Shown: positions 25,522 to 36,220 of the stretch, one piece after another | Position numbering within the stretch: position 1 is the first letter of the stretch | Layout: each line of letters opens with the position of its first letter | DNA from: Hydractinia symbiolongicarpus | Lineage: Eukaryota > Cnidaria > Hydrozoa > Anthoathecata > Hydractiniidae | Length of the DNA stretch: 64,000 nucleotides | NCBI RefSeq assembly: GCF_029227915.1 | Contig: NC_079884.1 | Coordinates: 13,516,001-13,580,000, forward strand | Direction: 5' to 3' | The notes under the pieces: generated by a model | Told to the model about the DNA's origin: nothing | What the model saw: only the letters and a program-made list of their open reading frames with translations | Database searches by the model: none | Made by a program: the position numbers and the translations under genes

Positions 25522-25835
25522 TGAAATGGCCTCTATGGGATTTCGTTTAGAGACAATTATAGTTTGTGTGTTTGAGTTGTCCCTTGTGGTGCGCTAATGT
25601 CATTGTGTGTGTTAGTCGTGCGTATCGTAGCTGTGCAGTAATTGTTATGTTTTTGTGTCACTTTTGTGTATAAATAAGAGTTGTATTTCTGTGTAAAACA
25701 GTTGCTTAGCGTTGTGAACAGCGAGAACAGTTTACTACGGATTTTGAGGATTTGTACTTTATTGTTGGAAAGAAACTGTTGAATCTTACAAAATTCTGTC
25801 TTTTTATGTGAACCGAACAACAACGCGCAGTAACA
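25522..25835 (+). repeat. BEL/Pao 3' LTR
   Basis: 314 bp, three visible differences from the 5' LTR (C/T near its start, T/G about 40 bp later, A/G in the TTATTGTTGG stretch). Confidence 0.95.
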
Positions 25836-26049
25836 ACAACAAACCCGTGGATATACCCACTTAAAAAAATAAAACTTACTGTTTATCACAAAAACGGTTT
25901 GTTGTTAATTTCGTTCAAAGGCGAAAGATAGAGCAATAACAATATTTTAGCCCGTGACAAATTGTAATCAACCTTATAATATGATATGGTATATATATAA
26001 TATAATCCACTTTGCCTGCAGAGACAGACAGAAACATTATTATAAGAGA
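25836..26049 (-). mobile_element. Truncated short Helitron abutting the BEL/Pao 3' LTR
   Basis: On the minus strand it starts A|TCTCTTATAATAATG with a CTGTCTGTC tract, as the other copies do, and reaches an imperfect terminal hairpin (GTGGATATACCCAC). The CTAG end is missing: the 3' LTR begins right there. Confidence 0.6.
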
Positions 26050-27129
26050 TAAGCTCTTAAAAACGGGTTTTTTATTGACTTAGCAATTAGAAATGAACAT
26101 AACATCTACTACAAGGAAAAAACAACATCATGAAAACCAATAAGTCATCATACCTAAATGTTAGAAAATGATTCAGAAAGAAATGCTATGCATCAAATAT
26201 GCACTTGCTAAAGTTAGCGCTGATGGATATTTGTGTATTCCAAAAAGATGTTTCCAATACAATAGGTAAATCAACTTGTTGGCAATTTTCTTGAGATCCC
26301 TATGTTATTGTAAAAACTGACAGATATAAATGAGAAAGCATTATTCTGAAAACTTTTATGAAAACTGAAGATTAGAACATTCGCCATTCCATTGCAATTC
26401 ATTCTACAATTCACATGATCATAAATGCACGAAAAAATCGAGCGCGTACTTGCTGGATACATGTCGTCACCCAAAATTTATTTGATGAGAAGAACATGTG
26501 TAACTGTATCGTAATGCTTTTTGTAAATAGAATCAACAAAGTTCTGACTATGATTAATCGATCAAAGCTTCTGTGCTATTCTATATCAATTAAATGTCAA
26601 ACCTATTCCAATCTGGATTCTTTGCAACAGCCACAACAATTGATCAAAGCTTCTGTGCTATTCTATATCAATTAAATGTCAAACTTATTCCAATCTGGCT
26701 TCTTTGCAACAGCCGTCGACCTCGAGCTGTTGTTGTGGTTTTAAAAGACAGCTTCTAGCCTCGCTGGTTGCCTTACTTTTTGATAATTTTCTTTGTTTAA
26801 CTATATTACCTTATCACAATAAGCATTCTTCTCCGTTTTTTGACAATTATATTTCGAAAAAAGAGAGTGATAAGCATTATCATAATTAATAATCTCGCTT
26901 TAATTACATTAAAAGTGATTAAACTATCGTATACTTGCGGTACCTTATGCATCATAATTACTTATATAACGCGTAAGCTATCGCATGCTTTATTGCGTTA
27001 GCGTAAGCATTTGCTAGCGATCCTTATAATGCTAAATGACTCGCACAGTTGTGTTTTTGTTCATATTTCCTAAAGCCTTATGTGTGTATATTATCGTTTA
27101 AAACATGACCTTTAAAGTCAGCGCCTATC
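26050..27129. other. Non-coding stretch with one short direct repeat
   Basis: Nothing coding recognised. The direct repeat is listed separately. Confidence 0.55.
26560..26715. repeat. 82-bp direct tandem duplication
   Basis: Two head-to-tail copies beginning GATCAAAGCTTCTGTG at 26560 and 26642, with two visible substitutions in the shared part. Confidence 0.85.
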
Positions 27130-27139
27130 TTCATATGCA

Positions 27140-28960
27140 ATGACACCTTGCTATTCTTTTTACCTGATCCGCTTGAACGAGCCTTTTACCTCTTAAGCGC
27201 AATTATTTATCAGGAGCTGGCTTGCGTATACATTATTACCTTCATTCAAGAATCGCTTATAGCCGTTGAAGGTCATAGATTACAACGCTCTCTACGCTTT
27301 TTTATTACCCCCTTCTCCGTGAGACTCTTATAGGAGTGCCACAAATTCCGTATTTATTTTTTCACCTCGTTCGTCCTTGCTCAAACCCACAACATTCTTG
27401 CTCTTACCGATTGGAAGTTGCTTTTCGTTGTCCTTGTTCTTTATGCTGGTATCGTAGCGTGTTTCCACATTCGCAGCTAAATCCAAGTAGGAGTTCCCCA
27501 ATTGTATATTATACATGTGCAATTTACTGCCATACCTTACTGTCATGCAGCGTAGTGAATGCCATGAATGATGAGCTTGAAAAGACTCAGAATTGCCTGC
27601 CCTAGGTATACAGACTTCAATATCTTTTTATCCGTCTTACCCATCTCTACATCCAATAAATGCTATTTAATCGTTGTTTGGTTTTGTCATTATTTTAAGG
27701 TACTTCTCCTTGGTTGTCACGAGGTTCATCCTCGATGATGGTGAATGTTTCTTGCCGTACGCTAAACAGTTTAGGAGCTTGAAAAAGTTATTTTTAGACT
27801 CCTTCTTAGCGGTTGTCAACCTTGTATTTCAGATTAATGTTATGGAAGATGATATGCTTCGGAATCTTGTACTTCCAGTTGTAGTTGTTACATGTTGCCC
27901 CTCAAAAAAAACTTGCGTAGTGACAGTGATTTCGTATCTTGTGATTGTTTGCAAGTTCGTCAAGAAGCTTCATGCAGATGTAGCACTTTGTGCCTTGTTT
28001 TACTCCCTCTTCAGCAAAACGGTGAGCTCCGTCATTTGCTGCTAAAGGAACGTATCGTAAACCTACTCACTTTGCCCTCCAGATGGTCTACAAATCGCCT
28101 GACACAGTCTCTAGCATCTTTTATAGGGATAAGTAGACTCTCAAAGTCTGCGTAAATACCAAACGGTACTGAATTGCATATAACCACCGTAGTAGTTCAA
28201 GCATTTTTCAGTCCCTTTGGCATGGAAACCTTGACTGCCTCATGATACCCATATAGGATTCATAGTGCTTACGTCACGATTTGATCGTTTTGGATGCGTG
28301 GATCCATTTAAACAGAAATGCATCACGTGTGTATTCTTACATTTGTCGCTACCCCACAATCTTGAGAGGCTCTTAATGCTGGTGTTGTACGTCTTCTTAC
28401 CGTCTGTGATGAGAAGTAAATTCACTTCGCAGGGAATTCATACTCTTTTCCGTGCAAACAATGCCTTTACCGCTATGTCTGGGTTGTTATTTCTAAACTT
28501 TGGTATGTGATTAATAGCAGTTGGGAACTTCATTTCCTGCCAGTTGTAACGACCTTTGAATTTTCCTAGTTTAGAGATCCTTTGCGGGCCTTTACCACTT
28601 CTAATGGTGCAGAGATCTTATAACGCTCCACTTAAGGCACTATTTTTCTTTATTCATAGGGTCGATTATAGCCTTTTTACACTAATCCACGCAGGCAGCT
28701 CGATGTTTGAAGAGCCTCTTGTGGGTTGCAGTTGATGGAAATCTACGTTTGAATGCAGGATGCTATATACAGTAAACCCACTCTTTGGTTGAGCTGGATG
28801 CTCTACATGATTGTTGATATGGTATCTAACACATTATTTATGGCTTATCCACCCTTTTATGCGCATCACCACTATCGGATATAAGTCTTTTTCTCCTTCC
28901 AGATTCTCGGCGTCAGGTCATCACTATCTTCTTCTTTCACATAGTCCAATTTGGCATCTG
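27140..28960 (-). pseudogene. Decayed Polinton/adintovirus-type DNA polymerase B
   Basis: Short minus-strand segments in changing frames match, in the right order, the large family-B polymerases of Polinton/Maverick-type elements. From 5' to 3': N-terminal blocks at 28.76-28.44 kb (GSSNIELP, FKGRYNWQEMKFP), the SLSRL zinc-associated block at 28.41-28.26 kb, the exonuclease-like box YADFE near 28.15 kb, a Cys/His cluster CYICMKL near 27.98 kb, and a C-terminal block at 27.54-27.33 kb (NVVGLSKDERGEKI). At least half a dozen frameshifts and stops separate them. The part that should hold the palm catalytic motifs is largely deleted (less than ~0.3 kb remains between 27.83 and 27.56 kb). No other Polinton genes or terminal inverted repeats were seen nearby. 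A dead fragment, not a gene. Confidence 0.8.
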
Positions 28961-28976
28961 TGCCTTAACAGACCTC

Positions 28977-29375
28977 ATGGCATTTTAATATTGACGATTT
29001 TTGACTAACTTTGTGCCGGAAAGAAAACTACCCAAAGTAGGGCATTGTAATATTGACGATTTTGACCGACTTTGTGCAGGAATAGCCACCCAAAGTAGGG
29101 CATTTTAATATTGACGACTTTTGACCGACTTTGGGCAGGAATAAAAACTACCCAAAGTAGGGCATTTTAATAATGACGATTTTTGATCGACTTTGGGCAG
29201 GAATGAAAACTACCCAAAGTAGGGCATTTTAATATTGACGATTTTTGATCGACTTTGGGCAGGAATTAAAGCCACCCAAAGTAGGGCATTTTAATATTGA
29301 CCATTTTTTATCGACTTTGGGCAGGAATGAAAGCCACCCAAAGTAGGGCATTTTAATATTGACGATTTTTGACTA
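28977..29375. repeat. ~62-bp minisatellite with an inverted repeat in each unit
   Basis: Six to seven units with landmarks GGGCATTTTAATATTGACGA near 28978, 29040, 29096, 29159, 29222, 29284 and 29346. Most units contain ACTTTGGG and, after ~14 bp, CCCAAAGT, so each transcript unit could fold as a hairpin. It starts directly at the 5' side of the polymerase relic. Confidence 0.9.
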
Positions 29376-29902
29376 GCTTTGTAGATTGTACAATGTAGGT
29401 TGTACAATGTAGGCTGTAAGCCTGTACAATTTGTACAATGCTGACTGACTGGACTTGATCTTTTTAAAATGGCTTCTATCTATAGAGACTATCTTTTTGT
29501 AATATATTAAAATACATGATACTATGTAGGTACTTTAAATAAATATAAACGTGTCTTACTCATAGCTTCATAAACATAATACGAATATATATATGAAATA
29601 TACACGAAAGTAAAAAATATTACTATATTACAAACTGCAATATAAAATGGATTTTGGTAAGACTAAAGTTGACAACAAAATGCTTGAATGAAAAATGCTT
29701 AAAAAATCCAAGAAAAAAATACTTGAAAGAAGCTAAGAACAAAAATGAGAAGAAGTCAAAAATAACATAATACCAAACATAACGCTAGTCAAAATAAAAA
29801 AAACACAGGTACGCGTCATATGACTGCGTTTTACAACCGCAAACTGTTTTTAAATTAAAACAAAGTAAAAAACTTCACTTGGATGTACAGTAACATGCTT
29901 AC
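29376..29902. other. AT-rich stretch, no gene recognised
   Basis: Begins with short repeats of TTGTACAATGTAGG; otherwise AT-rich with no coding signal. Confidence 0.5.
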
Positions 29903-30637
29903 TCTTTTACTACCAAATGGTAATTCGTCAGCAAAATTCTTCGATAAGAAAGAACCAATAAGTTCTACTGGTACCGAGTTCTTTAAGCACTTGTGAAGCT
30001 GTAGAGCGAATTCCGGGTCTCTCTTTTCAATTTCCTGCATGTTAGCAGCAACCTGAAAAGCACCACCTGATTTTAGATTTAACAGGATATTGTGCTGCGA
30101 ATCTGCTGATTTTTTCACAATCGTAGAGAGAACTCCGTCTTTAAGGGTTCTTTTAAGTAAATCAGTCCAATTTGTCTCTAACTCATTCTCTTTGTCAGAT
30201 ATTTCGTTCTCTGTAGAAATGGAAATTTAGGAAGAATAATCGAAAGCAGAAATAAAAAATGCATATGATACATATGCGATATATACATAATACATACAAA
30301 AATACATATGATATATACCTGCAAACCTAGCCACGCAGGTATCACAGAACCAATTACCACTAGGTTTTTCTTTCAATCCAGTAAACTTGTAATGGTTCCA
30401 AATAAGGCATCTGTGCTTCTATCTTTCGTTATTAAAGCCTTACAATTGCCACACTTCCAGTTTAAATTTTTCTTCTTTGACGCTATCAATTGCTTGATTC
30501 GTTTGATAAATTCACCGTTAGCATAGGACGTCAATATATCTGGATGCACAAGGTCATCATGCACAGAATCAGGTATGTTTATTGTTAATTTTGGTAGTAA
30601 GCTCAACGACGCTTCTTCACTTTCACTAACTATTCAT
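29903..30637 (-). pseudogene. Two exons of an unrecognised gene with a frameshifted PHD-like zinc finger
   Basis: Exon a (about 30637-30319) reads through a stretch ending in WKCGNCKALI. The rest of a PHD-type finger (HYKFTGLKEKPSGNWFCDTC) continues in another frame from about 30.42 kb, so one small indel separates the halves. A donor GTATAT follows at 30318. Exon b (30210-29903) has good acceptor and donor sites and encodes a charged helical segment (KKSADSQHNILLNL). I do not recognise the protein beyond the finger. PHD fingers occur in chromatin proteins and in several transposon proteins; the latter fits the neighbourhood. Could also be a separate 3' part of the integrase gene upstream. 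Confidence 0.45.
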
Positions 30638-31045
30638 GAGGCGTTAGTGTCACCAACAAACAAAGAAAGTAACATTTGAGATTTTTGATATTCGTCCATT
30701 TCATAGTATGCTTTCAACGACGATTCTTTAAAAGAGAAATGTAAACATTTTATAATAACTTATAGCAAAAACGTGTAAGCAATTTTCTTCGTGTAAATAA
30801 AAGCCAGTTCTTAAAAATATGATTATAATAAATGCCGGTATGATTTTCTTCCGCGACAGCTGATATATTTTCTTGAACATAACTTACAGAAGGCAAGTCA
30901 CAAGATTGTAACTATCTACACACTTTACGACAGACAACCATGTGTCAACAGGACAGGTGTTCTGAAATGCTAAGAGATTAATACTTCCACCAAATTCAGG
31001 AAATAAGTCGATATATTGAGGTGATGGTACTGCAGTTTTGTTTTT

Positions 31046-34000
31046 TCAATGAAGTGTATCGGCTTTGTGACATCGAGAGGAACAGGCGATTTTAGCTTTG
31101 ATGCAATTGCATGATGCATTTTTGCAACCTGACTTTTTACAGTGACAATACACCAACTTTAAAGTCCAGCAGCTTTCCGACCAAATACTACCTCGTTGGG
31201 TGTCATTTTTATGCACAAATGAAGTGTTCATAGCATCTAAAACATGTAAACATACTATGATTAGTTACCATACCATAGCCTTTTGTCAAAAAAAAGACCG
31301 TTGCCAGTTTGGTGCAAAGTTTAAGAAATATAAACAAAAATCAGAAAAAACTTCGCTAGCAGCAAAAAACATTTATTAGACTTTAAACAAGTTGAACAGA
31401 ACACACTAAATGAACTTTCAAAATACTAACACTGAATTTTTGGCAGCCAATCAGACCAGTTGCATGTTCCTGTGTCATTTTCCCGGGCGCTGATCATTGT
31501 CTGAATTGTGTTATTGCCGTGTTCCACCATGCCTTGTTATTGCGAATGACCTGGACTACCATTAATGAATTTCGCTTCTCCAGGCCGTAGCATAACTGTT
31601 GCGCGAATGATGTCGTTCACAAGTTCAGAGCCGTTGTCTGACTGCATAATATTTTGCAAACCAAAAACGCTAAGAAATTTAACTTTGAAATTTTTAGCCG
31701 TTTCCTTCGCAGATTTAGTTGTCTGTGGGTAAAAAGTGTGAAATCTTGAAAAATGGTCCACGATGTGACATATCCATTTAAATTGCCCATCTGACTTCAT
31801 CTGCATGTCTATTAGATCAATCTGAAAAAAATATATAAATTTTAACCACACCTTTTTTATCGTCTTAAACCGAAGTAATAATTCTCGAGGTAAAAAGGTA
31901 TGCATGTCGTTTGTTAAATGCCGAAACAAAACTATTTTTGTGTTTTTACGGAGAATTATTTTTGTTTTGTTTAATTTTACAATCACTAACTTGTACTCTT
32001 TGTAGGAAGCCAGACGATATGATTGGCTTCAGAGGTGGTTTTTTAATTGAACGCCTTTTAACGCACAAGTGGTACACATTGATATGAAGTATATCACCGC
32101 TGATCTAGATACATTTGTGTACATCTAGTTTATCTAAGAAGATAATAATAGTTATACACCTCCCTCGATATTCCGCATTTTTATAAATTCCTACATTCCT
32201 AAAATATCCTCAAGCAGAACCAGTAATAAATGTAATAAATAAATGAGCGCAGTTTTTCTTATGTTTATATACCAATTATTTACCAATTTTAAACAATAAT
32301 AAGAAATTGCGAAAGCTTTTATAGAATACCACTAAAAGCAAATACGTGTATCCGTACCTTTCTTCATGTCTTCAATTGGCCAGAATGGCATAACTCTTTC
32401 ACATGCACTTTTTCAATGATCTATATGATAATGCCCGTATACGTCTGTCCGTCCGTCTGTCTGTCACGCAAAATGGTAGCTTAGCTGCGACGGGCAAACC
32501 CGTGGATTTTTCCACGAGCTAACGACTAGTATTAAATAATTGAGATGCGATTGCAACTCTCTTATAAGCCCTTAATGGAGAGTTACTATTCTAAAAAAAT
32601 AAATATATGGACATTTTTAGAAAGCAGAAAATGCAGAAGTATAGTTGATGTGTCTATTCTACATGTTTTATTTGAAACAAAACAAACTACGGAGTTACTA
32701 TTCTAAAAAAATAATGAATGAACATGTTTAGAGAAAAGACAGTACAGAAATATAGTTAATGTGTTTATTCTGATGTTTTTTTCAGGGAGATGTGTTATCT
32801 TTGTAAGTAAACCAAACCAGAGCAGTACTCAGCTGTTTAAATAACAGGGAAATGCAAATTAAACTTGAAGGTTTTTAAATTTCGCGGGATTTTAGTTTTG
32901 CGAGAGAGCAAAACATTTTCTAATTAAATTTCTTTAGCGTAGTTTTAAATTTTCATACATTTTTAGACAAAAAAAGTATTTAAAATAAAGAAACAATGTC
33001 CTTCAATTTTGTTTTGGTGATTCCTTTACCTTCTTTATATTCTTCCAGATTCTTCCCGAAGAGGTTTTAAGAAATTCACTAAACACCATACATGCGTTTT
33101 CGCATCATCATTAAGATTATATGTGGAAATGTTGGAAAAATGTAAACTACCTGTTCCGTTGGCATACATAAAACGTTATGAAGCCCCAGTGTTGGATAAT
33201 CCATCAATTTATAATTATGTCTATTTACACGCTTCTCAATTTTTCGATCCCTATCTAAAATTTCTCGTTGGGAATCCGTCAACTTTCCTTTATTTTGAGC
33301 CACCAAATATGCAACAATTTCATGATGCATATCTTGTTGCATGATACCTTCATTACGCTTTCCCTCCTCAGATTTTAACCACTCTTCAAACTTTTCTCTG
33401 TTCTCGTGTGTGCTCGTGTTAGTTGATTGATCGAGTGGGAAACTTTCAGAAAACACCTACATGTGAACAGAAATTGACTTCGATCTCCTTTTTTTGAACT
33501 TTTGTCAACCCATACGGAGGAATATACCTGGGCACTAGTTTAGAAATTGTGCAGGGAAGTAGAAACAGATTTTGGCTAGCCAGGATTTGCGGTACCTTTG
33601 ATTGCTTTTAAAAAAAAAATCACGCAAAACACTATGCTCAAAGTAGGTCAAGATTTTATGTAAATACGCATCTTTAATAGGCTCTAAAGCGTGTCCTTTT
33701 TTATTTTTTTTTAAAATTATTCTTAAACGTATTAATTTCATGAACGTGATAAAAAAAACTCCCTCTTTGATTGGGCCTAATTTGGTTTAATACCACAAAG
33801 CTGACCAAAAGGTACTTTTTTGCAATACAGTGGTTTTCCTATACTCATGGTAAAAAGTTCCACTTTATTTTGTTGTAAATAATTTCTTTATTTCTTGCAA
33901 ACAAAACACTTAAAAAATGCTCTCTTTTTTTCAATCAGTTCAGTAATTTTTCATACATGCACCACATAGGGAAAAAACTTTTAAAGTTGGGCGGCTAAAG

Positions 34001-34310
34001 CCAGACAAATATTTTCGCCCAACTTTGTAAGTCCCGACTTTGTAAGGGACAATTAAGCCATTGTAGACACCTTTTACGTACATACCATTATCGCATTTTG
34101 CTTTTCACCACAGGTCGACTTTATCATCCCCTGATTCTCAAACACATCAACGATGTCTTCCGGTGTTGACAGTATCGTCACAGGTTTGACTGGTTCTCTC
34201 TTGTTCATCTTCTTATTTTCTGTGGTGCTTCTAATAAAGAAATAAGTTAAAGCTATCATACCTCTTTTCCTGGCAATCTCTTTTAATTCTTGAACGGATA
34301 TGTTGTTCAT
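31046..34310 (-). pseudogene. KRBA2-type integrase gene (transposon-derived), with in-frame stop
   Basis: Exons on the minus strand: about 34310-34091 (start MNNISVQELKEIARK), 33456-33151 (charged, KRBA2-like N-terminal segment), about 31821-31433, and a last one ending at 31046. The third encodes the retroviral-type integrase core as found in KRBA2/SCAND3-like proteins: Asp in LIDMQMKSDGQFKW, Asp in IMQSDNGSEL, then GSPGHSQ. A TAA at 31537-31539 interrupts it; the frame resumes at once with QGMVEHGNN, placing a conserved Glu just after the stop. The last exon encodes the cysteine-rich tail of these proteins (CHCKKSGCKNASCNC). The intron between exons 2 and 3 contains a Helitron copy. Upstream zinc-finger sequence of the integrase was not found. 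Exon linkage is inferred. Confidence 0.6.
32420..32529 (+). mobile_element. Short non-autonomous Helitron, 110 bp (copy 2)
   Basis: Begins A|TCTATATGATAATGCCCG, has a GTCTGTCCGTCCGTCTGTC tract, and ends with a CCCGTGGA/TCCACG hairpin and AACGACTAG|T. Both ends match copy 1 at 3977-4114 in opposite orientation. Confidence 0.8.
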
Positions 34311-34871
34311 CTTTATTATGGATTTTTAAATTGAATATTCGTCGGCCTAGCGCACTCATCTATTATGCATTCTGAAACCTTTAATTGGAATTTTTCTCAG
34401 TAAACAAAATTTTTGAGCAAGCAATTTTCTCTACTTAAAACATAATTGCGATTGCGCATGAAAGGCTTGCGCGCTTTGTCTGCGCGAATGGGATTCAAGT
34501 GAGATGCCAACGCAGTTCCATGCGATATCGTGCGCGAACATCGATATATACACCATGTTCACAATATTTCTGTACTGTATTTTATGTCAGGGATTCCCGA
34601 AAACAGATAAGGAATTATATTGTGCCAGTTTTGTTGAAATCTCGCAACCTTCATTTTAAATCGAAGTTTTTCATTAAAAGTGAATATGATTTAGTGTTGT
34701 AGTATCCCCAACGCAATTTCACATAGTGCGTGCTTAAATAGTTAAAAAATAGGCTCGACGGAAAAGAGAAAATACGACTCTCAACTACGTTACCCCGAGA
34801 TTACCCTGAAACTCTACAACTCTACTCTCAGTAACTACCTAACCACCCCAAAAAATATTTTTTAAATTTAC

Positions 34872-35020
34872 CTATTCTGCAACGATTTGTTTACTTTGAA
34901 GAAATAGTTTCGTTTGAAATTCCGCTTTCACTTTACATCCATGAGCACGGGAATTCCATGCTTGATTTTTGGTTTTTCTAGCGCGTATGTGGTCAAACAT
35001 TTTTTCTCTATCTGCATCAT
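34872..35020 (-). other. Possible coding exon of unknown gene
   Basis: Bounded by an acceptor at 35021-35022 and donor GTAAAT at 34871. One frame is open for 48 codons (DREKMFDHIRARKTK...), with a charged composition unlike the surrounding AT-rich DNA. The last codon before the donor is TAG, so it would be terminal or broken. It may belong to the integrase gene just downstream. Confidence 0.3.
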
Positions 35021-35935
35021 CTAGCAAAAACAAAAGCTATTCGAAAGCACAATGAAATTCCCAAGTACAGATATATAAACATTTAGTATAAAAATTAGTT
35101 TCGGTTCTGCTCATATTATGTCGAAAAATTATTTATAAATTTTCACGTATTGCATCAGAAAGCGAAAATACATATCATCATGCATCAATGCTTTCGTAAA
35201 TGGATAAAAGAGATATTTGCATCTGCTTTACCAAAACGTTCTGAGTGAAAAATTTAGAAGAATCTGTACAGATATCCATGTGAGTTTTTACTTATTGTCA
35301 CTCTTGTACACATTTTTCAAATTTACTAGAAGTTCTTTTTATATTTTTTCTTATTTTATTTTTATTTTTTGAAAAATAATTAAATCGTTCAGTGAAATTA
35401 TGCTAAAACTAATTTGAATGCTTTGGTTCGATTTTTTATTGGGTTTGAAGGTAATAGCGAGCGAGCGTGTGAGATGTAAGTACACACATGACCTGAACGT
35501 TTGGCATTTATATTTCACATTCGAGTTTCTATGCGTATAAACTGAACATTCGTTTTGGAGAAAAACTTCTGCGATTGTGAACCTCATTCGAAAAAATGGT
35601 TTGCGATTTAAAATTAAATTTTTAGAGAAAATAATAATTAGATTAAAATTTATGACGTCGATGAGTAAACCGATATTTGATATTTCATTTCGATACATGT
35701 GCCTTACATTCTTGTCATTATTTTAAACGGAAATAATACAAAAATTGAGAAAATTCGAAAGCAAATATTGGCTCTATATTTTTGTGATCACAGCTTACAA
35801 ATGTAAAAATAAGTTTCGAAGTTTACATAAACCTTTTAACCCCCCTAATTCCTTTCTTTAAGTTACATTGGTGGGAACCAGCGTAACGCCGTCACTTCAC
35901 TCTTTTTCTTATAGGTATTTCGAGAGATATTCAAG
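35021..35935. other. Non-coding stretch, no gene recognised
   Basis: AT-rich. A likely 3' splice site (TTTTTCTTATAG) ends at about 35914, just upstream of the next start codon, suggesting that a 5' UTR intron of the small secreted protein gene occupies part of it. Confidence 0.5.
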
Positions 35936-36220
35936 ATGAACAAAATCATTCTTTGTATCTTGATTGGGACTGTTTTTGCCATGACATACGCAAAAGAAAC
36001 AGTTGATCCTGTATGGGTGAAGGAATTTGAAAGTACTATCTATGGTGGGCTGAGAAATATTGACGCTTTTACGTGTGACTCTCTGTGTACAGGAATTTAC
36101 GATCAATGTGAAAGTATACCGAAGTCTGCCCATGTCAAATGCCTCAATGTTGAAACGGCGTGTAAAAAAAATTGCAACTTATACAAGAAACAAGAAAAAG
36201 AAGAAAAAGATGACGCCTAA
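35936..36220 (+). CDS. Small secreted cysteine-rich protein, 94 residues
   Basis: The frame opens with a clear signal peptide (MNKIILCILIGTVFAMTYA, likely cleavage after TYA). The mature part of ~75 residues holds six cysteines (spacing C-3-C-6-C-10-C-8-C-3-C, in TCDSLC, DQC, KC, AC, NC) and a Lys/Glu tail. A splice acceptor 20 bp before the ATG suggests a non-coding first exon. Six paired cysteines in a short secreted chain fit an extracellular disulfide-rich peptide, but I recognise no family and assign no function. Not matched to a known toxin fold. Confidence 0.65.
   Translation: MNKIILCILIGTVFAMTYAKETVDPVWVKEFESTIYGGLRNIDAFTCDSLCTGIYDQCESIPKSAHVKCLNVETACKKNCNLYKKQEKEEKDDA

Larger units (their letters stand above)
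17591..25835 (+). mobile_element. BEL/Pao LTR retrotransposon, 8.2 kb
   Basis: Two 314-bp LTRs (17591-17904 and 25522-25835) bracket a leader with tandem repeats, a gag region and a long pol frame. The LTRs begin TGAAATGG, end AGTAACA and differ at three positions that I can see, about 1%, so the insertion is recent. Pol domain order protease, RT, RNase H, integrase and DUF5641-like C-terminus identifies BEL/Pao. No envelope gene is present. The gag region has frame breaks and a stop between 20.27 and 20.45 kb, so this copy is probably not autonomous. The five bases flanking each side (ACATG and ACAAC) do not form the expected 5-bp target duplication. Confidence 0.93.

Noticed and set aside
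26714-26725. Cloning-vector remnant (GTCGACCTCGAG)
   Set aside because: Only 12 bases match a polylinker; flanks look genomic, so contamination is not supported.
28977-29375. CRISPR-like array
   Set aside because: Repeats are contiguous ~62-bp units without unique spacers, in a eukaryotic genome.
35351-35698. 115-codon minus-strand frame
   Set aside because: AT-rich frame without motif or similarity that I recognise; just upstream of a plus-strand gene.
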